Source of the DNA: Desulfocapsaceae bacterium | GTDB taxonomy: Bacteria; Desulfobacterota; Desulfobulbia; Desulfobulbales; Desulfocapsaceae | NCBI GenBank assembly: GCA_029934775.1 | Contig: JAOZLO010000067.1 | Coordinates: 1 to 10,467, forward strand | Reading direction: 5' to 3' | Length of the DNA: 10,467 nt | In this document: piece by piece, positions 1 through 6,518 of the stretch | Numbering within the stretch: position 1 is the stretch's first letter | How the letters are laid out: every line of letters starts with the position of its first letter | Translations under genes and position numbers: made by a program | Notes under the pieces: model-generated | The model's input: only the letters and a program-made list of their open reading frames with translations | Database searches by the model: none | What the model was told of the DNA's origin: nothing

Positions 1-2
1 AT

Positions 3-1055
3 TTAGTAGTTACCGGCGACGCGTATGAGCGTGGAGAATCGATCGGTAAAAATTGGCGAACCAGAATCATAACGATAATGAAATGCCTTGAGAAGGGTTT
101 TTCATCTAAAGGTGGTGTGACTTTGCAGCAGTGGTTACCTGATGCAAGAACATTTCTGCCATTTATTCGAGAATATGCGCCGAACACCTTGGCAGAAATG
201 GAAGGAATGGCTTCTGGTTCTGATCTATCTTTCGATGACATCCTCTTGATAGCCTGCGCCTATGAAAAATGGTTTAACTATCATGCTCCGGAGCACTGCA
301 CAGCTTTTGCAGCCATGGGGAGTGCATCAAAAACAGGTGAGCTTGTTTGCGGGCAGAACAATGATGAATGCCTTCATCACTGGGCGGCCGGCCAGCTGGA
401 CGGTGTTATCCATCATCGCGACATATCCGGTATGGAAACACTCATATATACACATCCCGGGGTTCCTGCCTACATGGGAATGAATTCTGCCGGTTTATGT
501 TTACTGTGGATGGCCATCGATAACGGGGAGCGCGCCACCGGGCTCCCGACAAACATTTTGATCCGTGAAGCGCTTCAACATACAACTTTGGAATCGGCCG
601 TTGAATATATCAAGAAAGTGCCCAAGGCGCTCCCTAACAGTTTCCTGTTGGCTCATCCGGAAGATGGCATTTGTAGCATTGAGTGTTCCCCTTCTTTTTT
701 CTGTCCGGTATATAGTAATGACTCATTGTACCACGCCAATCATATCTTAGATGAAAAGATGGCTGTCGATGACAAGAAAAAAAATGATCCAACCTCTTCG
801 ACGATTTCGCGCCACACGGCCATGGGATCCCTGGTTGAAAAATATCATGGCGAAATAGATTTTCTTGTTGCCAGAGAAATGCTTTCCGACCACACCCGGT
901 ATCCGGAATCTATTTGCGCCCATCCTCGTCCTAACGCCATATATTCAAAAACCCTGGCAAGCATGATCTTTCATCCTAACCGCGGTAGTATGGAGATTGC
1001 CTTTGGTAACGGTTGTGAATTGCCTTACAGGAGCTATACCTTTTTTAGAAAATAA
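3..1055 (+). CDS. C45-family Ntn acyltransferase/amidohydrolase (AAT-like), 5' end outside window
   Basis: This is a relative of acyl-CoA:6-aminopenicillanate acyltransferase (peptidase family C45), Ntn enzymes that cut or transfer amide-linked acyl groups after self-cleavage exposes an N-terminal cysteine. The frame is open from base 3. The peptide encoded before the ATG at 78 reads GDAYERGESIGKNW, the usual family N-terminus, so the gene starts left of the window and the ATG at 78 is not the real start. About 350 residues are visible against a usual 350-380, so perhaps 10-15 are missing. The likely nucleophile is the Cys codon at 297-299, in HCTAFAA, followed by the family-like GELVCGQNNDE. 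The end (FGNGCELPYRSYTFF) also fits the family. The natural substrate cannot be told; penicillin chemistry is unlikely in this setting. It may belong with the amide-hydrolysing genes downstream, but a 600-bp gap and the gntR gene separate them. Confidence 0.85.
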   Translation, partial: LVVTGDAYERGESIGKNWRTRIITIMKCLEKGFSSKGGVTLQQWLPDARTFLPFIREYAPNTLAEMEGMASGSDLSFDDILLIACAYEKWFNYHAPEHCTAFAAMGSASKTGELVCGQNNDECLHHWAAGQLDGVIHHRDISGMETLIYTHPGVPAYMGMNSAGLCLLWMAIDNGERATGLPTNILIREALQHTTLESAVEYIKKVPKALPNSFLLAHPEDGICSIECSPSFFCPVYSNDSLYHANHILDEKMAVDDKKKNDPTSSTISRHTAMGSLVEKYHGEIDFLVAREMLSDHTRYPESICAHPRPNAIYSKTLASMIFHPNRGSMEIAFGNGCELPYRSYTFFRK

Positions 1056-1099
1056 TATTTGAGTATTTGTCTAACTTGAACATTTTCTAATTGACTTCT

Positions 1100-1438
1100 C
1101 TGCAGAGAATCGCTGGTTTTCGGGCTCAAAAGATATCCTCTGCCAATGTTATCGATTTAAGAAAAACCGCAATTTGAGGTTATCCTTGAACACCCACGGA
1201 GCAAGTGAAAATTCAGATCCAGAAAATTTTTGATTTTGGGATGCAGGACTTTTGGGCCAGAGACCAAGATCCTTTTGCAACATTTGTTACGGAAGGAATG
1301 GAAATCAAGGGCTGGCCCGAATTGACACTATCTCGAGGTAAAGTGGTATGGGCTGATGGAGAAGTTAAGGCGGATGTAGGTAATGGACTATTTGTGGAAT
1401 GTGAGCTATCTGATGCCGCTAAACCGAGATCACATTAA
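1100..1438 (+). pseudogene. Decayed C-terminal fragment of a hydantoinase/dihydropyrimidinase-like amidohydrolase
   Basis: The 77 codons from a GTG at 1205 to the stop at 1438 encode only the tail of a cyclic amidohydrolase: DPFATFVTEGMEIKGWP, then LTLSRGKVVWADGEV, then VGNGLFVEC. This is the usual C-terminal pattern (S-PFEGWEVKGWP, vRGkvV--DGe, G-G-fv) of D-hydantoinases and dihydropyrimidinases. No metal-site part is present. The same frame further left (1100-1174) reads QRIAGFRAQK and then ANVIDLRKTAI, reminiscent of the family's ARIFGLYPRKG and DADIVIID segments. Two stop codons (1175-1177 and 1187-1189) and extra sequence lie between the two parts, so this upstream match is weaker. There is no convincing ribosome site before 1205. 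It differs from the intact amidohydrolase at 6519-7904 and is therefore a separate paralogue remnant, not a recent duplicate. A short expressed protein cannot be excluded. Confidence 0.6.
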
Positions 1439-1663
1439 TCGTTTTGTTGCATGGACATAAAAATCGTTGACTGTCACACAAGACTAAATTTGCACAGATG
1501 AAACGACAGTTCTCGCCTCAGGTTTAAGCAGGACATACTTGTGAGATTCCATTGCCTTCAAAAGCCCGGTTAGGTCAAATCGATCGATATCCAGTTTGGG
1601 CACATTTATAATATATCAAAATGCCCTGAGTCGTTTTTGGGGTGATTAAAACAAATTTGAAAG

Positions 1664-2365
1664 TTAAATACTGATTTTATCAAGTTTTCTAGCGACAGCA
1701 TTTCCTGCATCTTTGACGTGTTTTCTGATTAGCTTTTTTAGCTCCTTCTTGTCGCGAGTTTTTAGTAGATTAATGATCATCCTATGCTCTTCCCAGGACC
1801 TTTCTCTCTGTTTTTTTGTCTCCAGTGAAAATGGCCGGTATCGTAATATTGGTAATCTGATAATTTCCAAAATCCTTTTCAGATAATGACCTCCGGCAGC
1901 TTCATATAAAATATCATGAAAGCGGGTATTCAATGCACCAAGTCGTAATAAATCGATTTCTTGACCTGAATTGGAACTGGGCATAATTTCATCTACTTCC
2001 CTAACTGTTGCTTCCAACAATGCTATCTCTTCTTGAGTGATTCTTTCACACGTGAGTTCTATGGAATAGGTTTCAAAAACCAATCTGAGATCTGATACTT
2101 CTTTCAATTCTTCGAGGGTAAGCTCGGTAACCAGTACACCTCCTCGGGGATTTCGGATAACTAGTCCCTCATGCTGCAGAAGACGGAAGGCTTCACGAAC
2201 TGGAGTTCGGCTTACACCTATAGCTTCACTCACAGCAACCTCCATGAGCGCTTCGCCTGGTTTAATTTTTTGATTAAGGATTCTTTCCCTGAGAAGATCG
2301 TATACCTGCTCGGATCTTGTTTTAGGAGCTTTGAGTTCAGCATCTTCCCATTGTAGTTTCGTCAT
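1664..2365 (-). CDS. GntR-family transcriptional regulator, FadR/FCD subfamily
   Basis: This is a cytoplasmic ligand-responsive regulator of 233 residues, a normal length for the FCD group. The winged helix spans about residues 18-82, with the recognition motif SRTPVREAFRLLQHEGLV at 52-69. The FCD sensor domain follows, opening with DLRLVFE (92-98). Asn146, His150, His194 and His216 sit where FCD proteins hold a metal that helps bind small carboxylates. The frame is open back to an ATG at 2494, but the extra N-terminus is unlike the family and lies upstream of the predicted transcript start near 2441. I therefore start at the ATG at 2363-2365, although its Shine-Dalgarno sequence is weak. The gene is divergent from the AMDase/TRAP/amidohydrolase operon. 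A shared 13-bp word at both promoters suggests it represses itself and that operon until an inducer binds. Confidence 0.9.
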   Translation of the reverse strand: MTKLQWEDAELKAPKTRSEQVYDLLRERILNQKIKPGEALMEVAVSEAIGVSRTPVREAFRLLQHEGLVIRNPRGGVLVTELTLEELKEVSDLRLVFETYSIELTCERITQEEIALLEATVREVDEIMPSSNSGQEIDLLRLGALNTRFHDILYEAAGGHYLKRILEIIRLPILRYRPFSLETKKQRERSWEEHRMIINLLKTRDKKELKKLIRKHVKDAGNAVARKLDKISI

Positions 2366-2419
2366 ATTGGTATGTGCCCGGTGGTGATAAATTCTAAAAA
2401 AACACCTTGTCAGGTAACA

Positions 2420-2445
2420 GACAAGTGTACTTTGTATACATGAAC
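2420..2445. promoter_or_regulatory. Candidate GntR operator at the gntR promoter (autoregulation)
   Basis: This contains TGTATACATGAAC (2433-2445), identical to 2724-2736 at the operon promoter. The half-site GTATACATGAA (2434-2444) faces a degenerate inverted partner, GACAAGTGTAC (2420-2430, 7 of 11 positions), across 3 bases. It lies just downstream of the predicted -10, over the predicted transcript start, a position suited to repression. FCD regulators bind such inverted repeats with GTATAC-like cores; assigning it to this regulator is inference. Confidence 0.55.
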
Positions 2446-2447
2446 AC

Positions 2448-2476
2448 ATAAAAACATTAACAGTGAACCAAGTCAA
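2448..2476 (-). promoter_or_regulatory. Candidate sigma-70 promoter of the gntR gene
   Basis: On the minus strand a -35 element TTGACT (2471-2476) is separated by 17 bases from TTTTAT (2448-2453, 4 of 6 matches to TATAAT). Transcription would start near 2441. That is inside the longer open frame, which supports the gntR translation start at 2365. Confidence 0.5.
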
Positions 2477-2686
2477 TATTTTTTTTATCTCCATGGTTCC
2501 AATAGACTCTCCCGGATAATAAGATAGGCGTATTTAGATTAAAACATTTTATAAACATGATGTTATGAACTTTTCTTGCCTCTTTTGATTAATGTATTTT
2601 TCCCACACAAATTCTATATTTGAACGACGGGCTTGGATCTTCTAGTTAGTGTATTGAAAAAAAATAAGGCACATCAGAAAAATAAT

Positions 2687-2715
2687 TTGACTTTATCAAC
2701 CCATGGATGTATTCA
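2687..2715 (+). promoter_or_regulatory. Candidate promoter of the AMDase-TRAP-amidohydrolase operon
   Basis: TTGACT (2687-2692) is followed after 17 bases by TATTCA (2710-2715, 3 of 6 matches to the -10 consensus), giving a predicted start near 2722. The -35 and spacing are the same as in the divergent gntR promoter. The weak -10 overlaps the operator. The leader before the first gene would be about 170 nt. Confidence 0.45.
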
Positions 2716-2736
2716 TGGATACGTGTATACATGAAC
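2712..2736. promoter_or_regulatory. Candidate GntR operator at the operon promoter: 24-bp inverted repeat
   Basis: The arms TTCATGGATAC (2712-2722) and GTATACATGAA (2725-2735) match as an inverted repeat at 10 of 11 positions around a 2-bp centre. The right arm plus its flanks (2724-2736) is identical to the site at the gntR promoter. The element overlaps the predicted -10 and the transcript start, so a bound dimer would block RNA polymerase. Confidence 0.65.
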
Positions 2737-2767
2737 TTGCGTATCCGCACTGGTGGGTCAGTTTTAA

Positions 2768-2794
2768 ATGGCTTGCAAAGCCGAGAAAAGCCAT
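2768..2794 (+). other. Operon leader with two mutually exclusive hairpins
   Basis: The stretch 2366-2895 between gntR and the operon holds the promoters and operators above, and then a leader with no credible gene. In the leader, GGCTT (2770-2774) can pair with AAGCC (2778-2782) over a 3-base loop, or ATGGCTT (2768-2774) can pair with AAGCCAT (2788-2794). The two folds compete. Neither is followed by a T-run, so this is not a classic attenuator. I see no known riboswitch pattern. Confidence 0.3.
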
Positions 2795-2895
2795 TGAGTC
2801 CCAGCAAAGCAATGAGGATAAAAGAGGATCAACCAAAGTAACGTTTAATAAAATATCAAGTATTCTGTCGTTAGGTCGGAATCAAGGAGGAATAA

Positions 2896-3624
2896 ATGAA
2901 AAAACGTACTTTGCTTGGGATTTTAACACCTTCATCAAATACTGTGTTAGAACCATTGACCCAGGCAATTGTTTCAGATTTAGATGATGTTACAGTTCAT
3001 TTCGGGCGTTTCCGTGTTACAGAAATATCCCTCAAAGAATCGGCTCTCGGTCAATTCAACAATCAACCAATCATAGAAGCTTCAAAACTTCTCGCAGATG
3101 CACGCGTTGATACAATTGTCTGGAGCGGCACTTCCTCTGGGTGGCTTGGATTTGATGCAGACATAAAGTTATGTGAAGAAATTGAAACTACCACTGGCAT
3201 ACCTGCATCTACATCTGTCCTGGCGCTCAACGAAATATTTGAAACCACAGGGGTTCAAAAATTCGGCCTTGTGACACCTTATCTCGATGAAATCCAGGAG
3301 AAAATTATCGCCAATTATAAATCCTCTGGTTTCGAATGTGTTGCATCAAAAAATTTGAGAGATCGAGGTAATTTCTCTTTTTCAGAGGTAACTGAAGAAG
3401 CAGTTATTGAGATGATTCGTGAGGCTGCCAAGGCAAAACCAGATGCCATTACTATTTTCTGCACCAATCTCAGAGGTGCCGATATCGCTGACAAGATGGA
3501 GAAAGAGCTGGATATACCTATTTATGACACAGTTTCTACTGCAGTATGGAAAGCAATGAAAATAGCCGGTGCCAGTAATGAACGAATTAAAGGATGGGGG
3601 CGGCTTTTTACAGAAGTTAAGTAG
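2896..3624 (+). CDS. Arylmalonate decarboxylase/maleate isomerase-like enzyme (Asp/Glu racemase superfamily)
   Basis: This 242-residue cytoplasmic enzyme is the first gene of the operon, with a strong ribosome site AAGGAGG (2884-2890) five bases before the ATG. The N-terminal LTPSSNTVLEP (10-20) is the substrate-carboxylate loop of maleate isomerases. Family racemases and isomerases use two cysteines. Here the first site reads SGTSSGW with Gly78, as in arylmalonate decarboxylase (MGTS, Gly74). The second Cys is kept as Cys189 in FCTNLRG, matching Cys188 of that enzyme. Tyr129 in VTPYLDEI matches its Tyr126 (TAYIDDV), and the end GWGRLF matches GYGRLF. One catalytic Cys argues for decarboxylation of a malonate-type acid rather than racemisation. 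The SSNT loop and the true substrate leave an isomerase or lyase possible. It sits beside a TRAP importer and a hydantoinase-type gene, where a hydantoin racemase would also be plausible, but the missing Cys speaks against that. Confidence 0.8.
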   Translation: MKKRTLLGILTPSSNTVLEPLTQAIVSDLDDVTVHFGRFRVTEISLKESALGQFNNQPIIEASKLLADARVDTIVWSGTSSGWLGFDADIKLCEEIETTTGIPASTSVLALNEIFETTGVQKFGLVTPYLDEIQEKIIANYKSSGFECVASKNLRDRGNFSFSEVTEEAVIEMIREAAKAKPDAITIFCTNLRGADIADKMEKELDIPIYDTVSTAVWKAMKIAGASNERIKGWGRLFTEVK

Positions 3625-3657
3625 TTAAACTAAAGATTTTAAATTGGAGGATTTAAC

Positions 3658-4653
3658 ATGAAAAAAAGAATTATATCCGCAACACTTATTGTTACTGCGT
3701 TGTCCATTTTTGCTTTCACGAGTACTGCTCTTGCAGTAAAAAAAGTCAGAATTTCCGGAAACTTTCCAGTTGAACATTCAAGTAGTCTTGCCATGGAAGT
3801 TTTTAAGAAGGAACTGGATAAAGAATCTAACGGTAACCTCTCTGTGGATGTTTTTCCTGCCATGCAGCTTGGTGGAGCTGGTGAAAACGTTGACCAGATC
3901 CGTTCAGGCGCACTCATGATGACTTGGCTTAGTATAGCCTATCTGTCAAGAACTGTACCGGAACTTGAGGCTGTGAGCCTTCCGTTCATCTTTGCAGATC
4001 GTGAACAGGCTTTCAAAGTGATTGATGGTCACGTCGGTGACCTTCTCAACGAAAAGCTCAAAAGGAAAGGATTTATCGCCCTTGGCTACATGGAACTTGG
4101 TTCACGTAATGTAACCAATAGCAAGCATCCACTAAAAAGCGTTGCTGATTTCAAAGGGCTGAAGATCCGTCTGCAGCCAAATGAAACTCATTTAAACACC
4201 TTCAGGGCATTGGGGGCAAATCCTGTTTCAATGGATATTAAGGAATTATATCAAGCATTACAACAGAAAGTGCTTGACGGCCAGGAGAATCCCTTCGCCG
4301 TTATTAAGGCAAAAAATTTCAATGAAGTACAAAAATATCTCTCAGATACCGGCCATTTTTTTGATTTCATCATTGTTGTGGCAAACAAGAGTAGATTTGA
4401 AGCACTGAAACCGGAGCAGCAGGAAGCACTTACAAAAGCAATGAACACTGCAATCACCTGGCAGCGCAATAAAGCGATTGAGGATGACACTGCAAGCAAA
4501 GATGAACTTATCAAAAGAGGAATGCAGTTTGATCCGATCAGTGACACTTTTCGAGCAGAATTACAGAGCAAGACCGCACATATTATTGATGACGTGAGGA
4601 AAAAGGTTGGAGATGAGCTGGTTGATTCCGTCCTTGCCGAGATTAAAAAATGA
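3658..4653 (+). CDS. dctP: TRAP transporter substrate-binding protein DctP
   Basis: This periplasmic receptor of a sodium-driven TRAP transporter captures a substrate and hands it to the DctQ-DctM membrane pair. It has 331 residues, full length for the family. A signal peptide covers residues 1-26: KKR, a hydrophobic core, then TALA with cleavage before VKKVRISG. The core shows family landmarks: GAGENVDQIRSG (about 73-84), LPFIF (108-112), GSRNVTN with Arg150, and GLKIRLQPNE with Arg171, the residue expected to form a salt bridge with a substrate carboxylate. LYQALQQKVLDGQENP (198-212) carries the conserved Asn211. GGAGG (3646-3650) lies seven bases before the ATG. The gene follows the AMDase-like gene by 33 bases and overlaps dctQ by four. 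An organic acid ligand is expected; its identity is probably tied to the flanking enzymes. Confidence 0.93.
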   Translation: MKKRIISATLIVTALSIFAFTSTALAVKKVRISGNFPVEHSSSLAMEVFKKELDKESNGNLSVDVFPAMQLGGAGENVDQIRSGALMMTWLSIAYLSRTVPELEAVSLPFIFADREQAFKVIDGHVGDLLNEKLKRKGFIALGYMELGSRNVTNSKHPLKSVADFKGLKIRLQPNETHLNTFRALGANPVSMDIKELYQALQQKVLDGQENPFAVIKAKNFNEVQKYLSDTGHFFDFIIVVANKSRFEALKPEQQEALTKAMNTAITWQRNKAIEDDTASKDELIKRGMQFDPISDTFRAELQSKTAHIIDDVRKKVGDELVDSVLAEIKK

Positions 4654-5186
4654 AAGAATTTTCAGACAAACAGGTTGATCAGTTAAATCCAGGGCTGCAG
4701 TTTTACAAAGCAGCTCTGGAACGTATCGACAGGGCAACGGCAAAGGTCCTGATAACAAGCATGGGGCTAATGGCTATACTGGTTTGTGTGCAGGTTTTTT
4801 TCCGTTATGTGCTATCCAGTTCAATTGATTGGGCCGATGAAATGTCTCGCCTCATGTTTGTCTGGTCAATGTTCCTGGCTATACCTCACGGTGTTAGAGC
4901 TGGGGTTCACGTGGGTATTGATGTACTCGTGAAAAACTTGAATCCAACCAACGAGCGCAATCTTGCCAGGGTAATGTTGGCTGGCAGTTCAATATTAGCC
5001 CTCATAATATTTTATAACGGAGTCATTGTAGTCGTTCAGAAATGGGATGAGCTTATGCCAACGATCGATATCACTGCATCTGTTTATTATATCCCTGTTC
5101 TGATAGCGATGCTGCACAGTTTCTTACATCTTCTGTTCCTTGCTATTGCGGGTCCCGAAGTGTGGCAAGAGGAGGAACAATCATGA
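4650..5186 (+). CDS. dctQ: TRAP transporter small membrane subunit DctQ
   Basis: This 178-residue inner-membrane protein is the small four-helix subunit that pairs with DctM. Hydrophobic segments lie at roughly 33-54, 64-82, 106-129 and 143-167. The family signature is WADEMSRLMFVW (61-72), with the HVGIDVL stretch (87-93) between helices 2 and 3. Its ATG overlaps the dctP stop as ATGA (4650-4653), so translation is probably coupled. It ends in an ATGA overlap with dctM. It has a slightly long hydrophilic N-terminus of about 30 residues, still normal for the family. It carries no substrate information of its own. Confidence 0.92.
   Translation: MKEFSDKQVDQLNPGLQFYKAALERIDRATAKVLITSMGLMAILVCVQVFFRYVLSSSIDWADEMSRLMFVWSMFLAIPHGVRAGVHVGIDVLVKNLNPTNERNLARVMLAGSSILALIIFYNGVIVVVQKWDELMPTIDITASVYYIPVLIAMLHSFLHLLFLAIAGPEVWQEEEQS
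5170..5175 (+). promoter_or_regulatory. Ribosome binding site that fixes the dctM start
   Basis: AGGAGG lies seven bases before the ATG at 5183. The open frame also contains a GTG at 5162, but that codon lies upstream of this site and has no comparable ribosome site of its own. Confidence 0.7.
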
Positions 5187-6463
5187 CATTCGCTGTAATT
5201 ATTGTTTTCTCAATTCTTGCTCTCCTCGGTATGCCACTTGCCTTTGCTCTCGGATTTGCGTCCTTTGCCGGAATAGCAATGAGTGGCATAGATTTTTACA
5301 TTATGCCTCAACGAATGATGCACGCTATAGATTCATTTCCACTGATGGCAATACCTCTTTTTATGATAGCAGGCGAGCTGATGGTATGCTCTGGAATCAT
5401 GAATCGACTGATCGATTTTGCTAACAGTCTCATTGGGAGGGTTCACGGAGGACTTGCACATGTAACCATTATCAGCGGTGGTATTTTGGCTGCTGTCAGT
5501 GGGGCTGCTGTTGCCAGTGCCAGTGCTCTTGGCAGCATCATTGTTCCATCATTACGTAAACATTATGACGATGGCTATTTGAGTGCTATCATTGCATCGG
5601 CCTCAAATCTAGGCCCAATTATCCCTCCAAGCAATGCAATGATTGTTTATGCATTAATGGCAGGATCGAGTGTCTCTGTCGGTGCATTGTTCATGGCAGG
5701 TATTATTCCAGGAATAATCCTTACGGTGGCATTCATGGGAACGGCAAGTTATTTGTCTTTTAAGAAAGGATTCCCTTTAACCGGTGACAAATTTAACCTG
5801 AAAAAGGTTTTCTGGAATGCTCGACGTGCGTGGGTAATCCTATTAATGCCTGTCGTAGTCATTGGAGGTATCGTCGGTGGAATATTCACCCCAACCGAAG
5901 GGGCAGGTGTTGCTGTTGCATACGCCCTGTTTATAGGTTTTGTCATCACGGGAGAACTAAAGGTGAGTGATCTGCCTGCTGCTTTATTCAGGGCAGCTAT
6001 AGGATCCTCTGTTGTTGGTGCACTTATCGCTTTTGCAGCAACAGTAACCTTTGTTTTCACAATTGATCTCGTACCGATGAGGCTCTCTCAATTTTTACAG
6101 GATTTCACCCAGAGCCCTCATATGTTCCTCGCAGTAGTAATGGTCGTACTTCTCATCGTCGGAATGTTCATAGAATCGAACGCGGCCTATATCATGCTGG
6201 TTCCGCTACTAGCGCCCGTCGCTTTGACTTATGGCATTGACCCGTTATACTTCGGTTTCCTGTTTGTTTTAAACCTGGTCATCGGCATGATGACACCACC
6301 AGTTGGAGTACTTCTTTTTGTGATGTGCGGGATCACCAGGATATCGATGTCAGAAATGGTGAGGAATGTGTGGCCTTATGTTGTAGTTCAGTACCTGATA
6401 CTTCTCTTATGTATCTTCGTGCCGGAGATTGTATTGTTTCTGCCAAGGATTTTAGGATTTTAG
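5183..6463 (+). CDS. dctM: TRAP transporter large membrane subunit DctM
   Basis: This 426-residue inner-membrane permease forms the transport path and uses the sodium gradient. About a dozen hydrophobic segments run through the protein. Family motifs include the helix-hairpin segment SNLGPIIPPSNAMIVYAL (about 141-158), followed by GALFMAGIIPG (about 167-177), and in the second half the matching VIGMMTPPVGVLLFV. The ATG at 5183 follows AGGAGG and overlaps the dctQ stop by four bases. The length equals the usual 425-430. The dctP-dctQ-dctM order is the common separate-subunit arrangement, with no Q-M fusion. The stop codon is the first base of a small hairpin (6463-6480), and the amidohydrolase gene follows after 55 bases, most likely in the same transcript. 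Confidence 0.94.
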   Translation: MTFAVIIVFSILALLGMPLAFALGFASFAGIAMSGIDFYIMPQRMMHAIDSFPLMAIPLFMIAGELMVCSGIMNRLIDFANSLIGRVHGGLAHVTIISGGILAAVSGAAVASASALGSIIVPSLRKHYDDGYLSAIIASASNLGPIIPPSNAMIVYALMAGSSVSVGALFMAGIIPGIILTVAFMGTASYLSFKKGFPLTGDKFNLKKVFWNARRAWVILLMPVVVIGGIVGGIFTPTEGAGVAVAYALFIGFVITGELKVSDLPAALFRAAIGSSVVGALIAFAATVTFVFTIDLVPMRLSQFLQDFTQSPHMFLAVVMVVLLIVGMFIESNAAYIMLVPLLAPVALTYGIDPLYFGFLFVLNLVIGMMTPPVGVLLFVMCGITRISMSEMVRNVWPYVVVQYLILLLCIFVPEIVLFLPRILGF

Positions 6464-6480
6464 TGGGAACTGTATCCCAC
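6463..6480 (+). other. Intercistronic hairpin after dctM
   Basis: GTGGGA (6463-6468) and TCCCAC (6475-6480) form a perfect 6-bp stem over a 6-base loop that begins at the last base of the dctM stop codon. No T-run follows, so it is not an intrinsic terminator. It could stabilise the upstream message or lower amidohydrolase expression relative to the transporter. Confidence 0.35.
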
Positions 6481-6518
6481 AATACAATTGGAAGATGGCC
6501 CGTTGTTGAGGAAACTTT

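Noticed and set aside
1451..1501. MDIKIVDCHTRL from the ATG at 1451 resembles the N-terminus of enolase-superfamily dehydratases.
   Set aside because: It stops after 16 codons and no further trace of such a gene follows.
1498..1620. MKRQFSPQ from the ATG at 1498, then FKQD in the next frame, recalls the start of IS3-type transposase OrfA.
   Set aside because: Only a few residues match, the frame must be shifted at once, and the remainder does not follow the family helix-turn-helix. No IS ends are visible nearby.
1598..1640. Possible terminator GGGCA...TGCCC below gntR.
   Set aside because: The stem has a bulge and a long loop, and no T-run follows on the minus strand, so it is not convincing for gntR.
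2703..2987. 94-codon open frame starting in the operon leader.
   Set aside because: It overlaps the promoter/operator and the start of the AMDase-like gene in another frame, and its protein has no family-like features.
2896..3624. Reading the first operon gene as a hydantoin racemase because a hydantoinase-like gene is nearby.
   Set aside because: The first catalytic cysteine is replaced by glycine (Gly78), which two-base racemases need.
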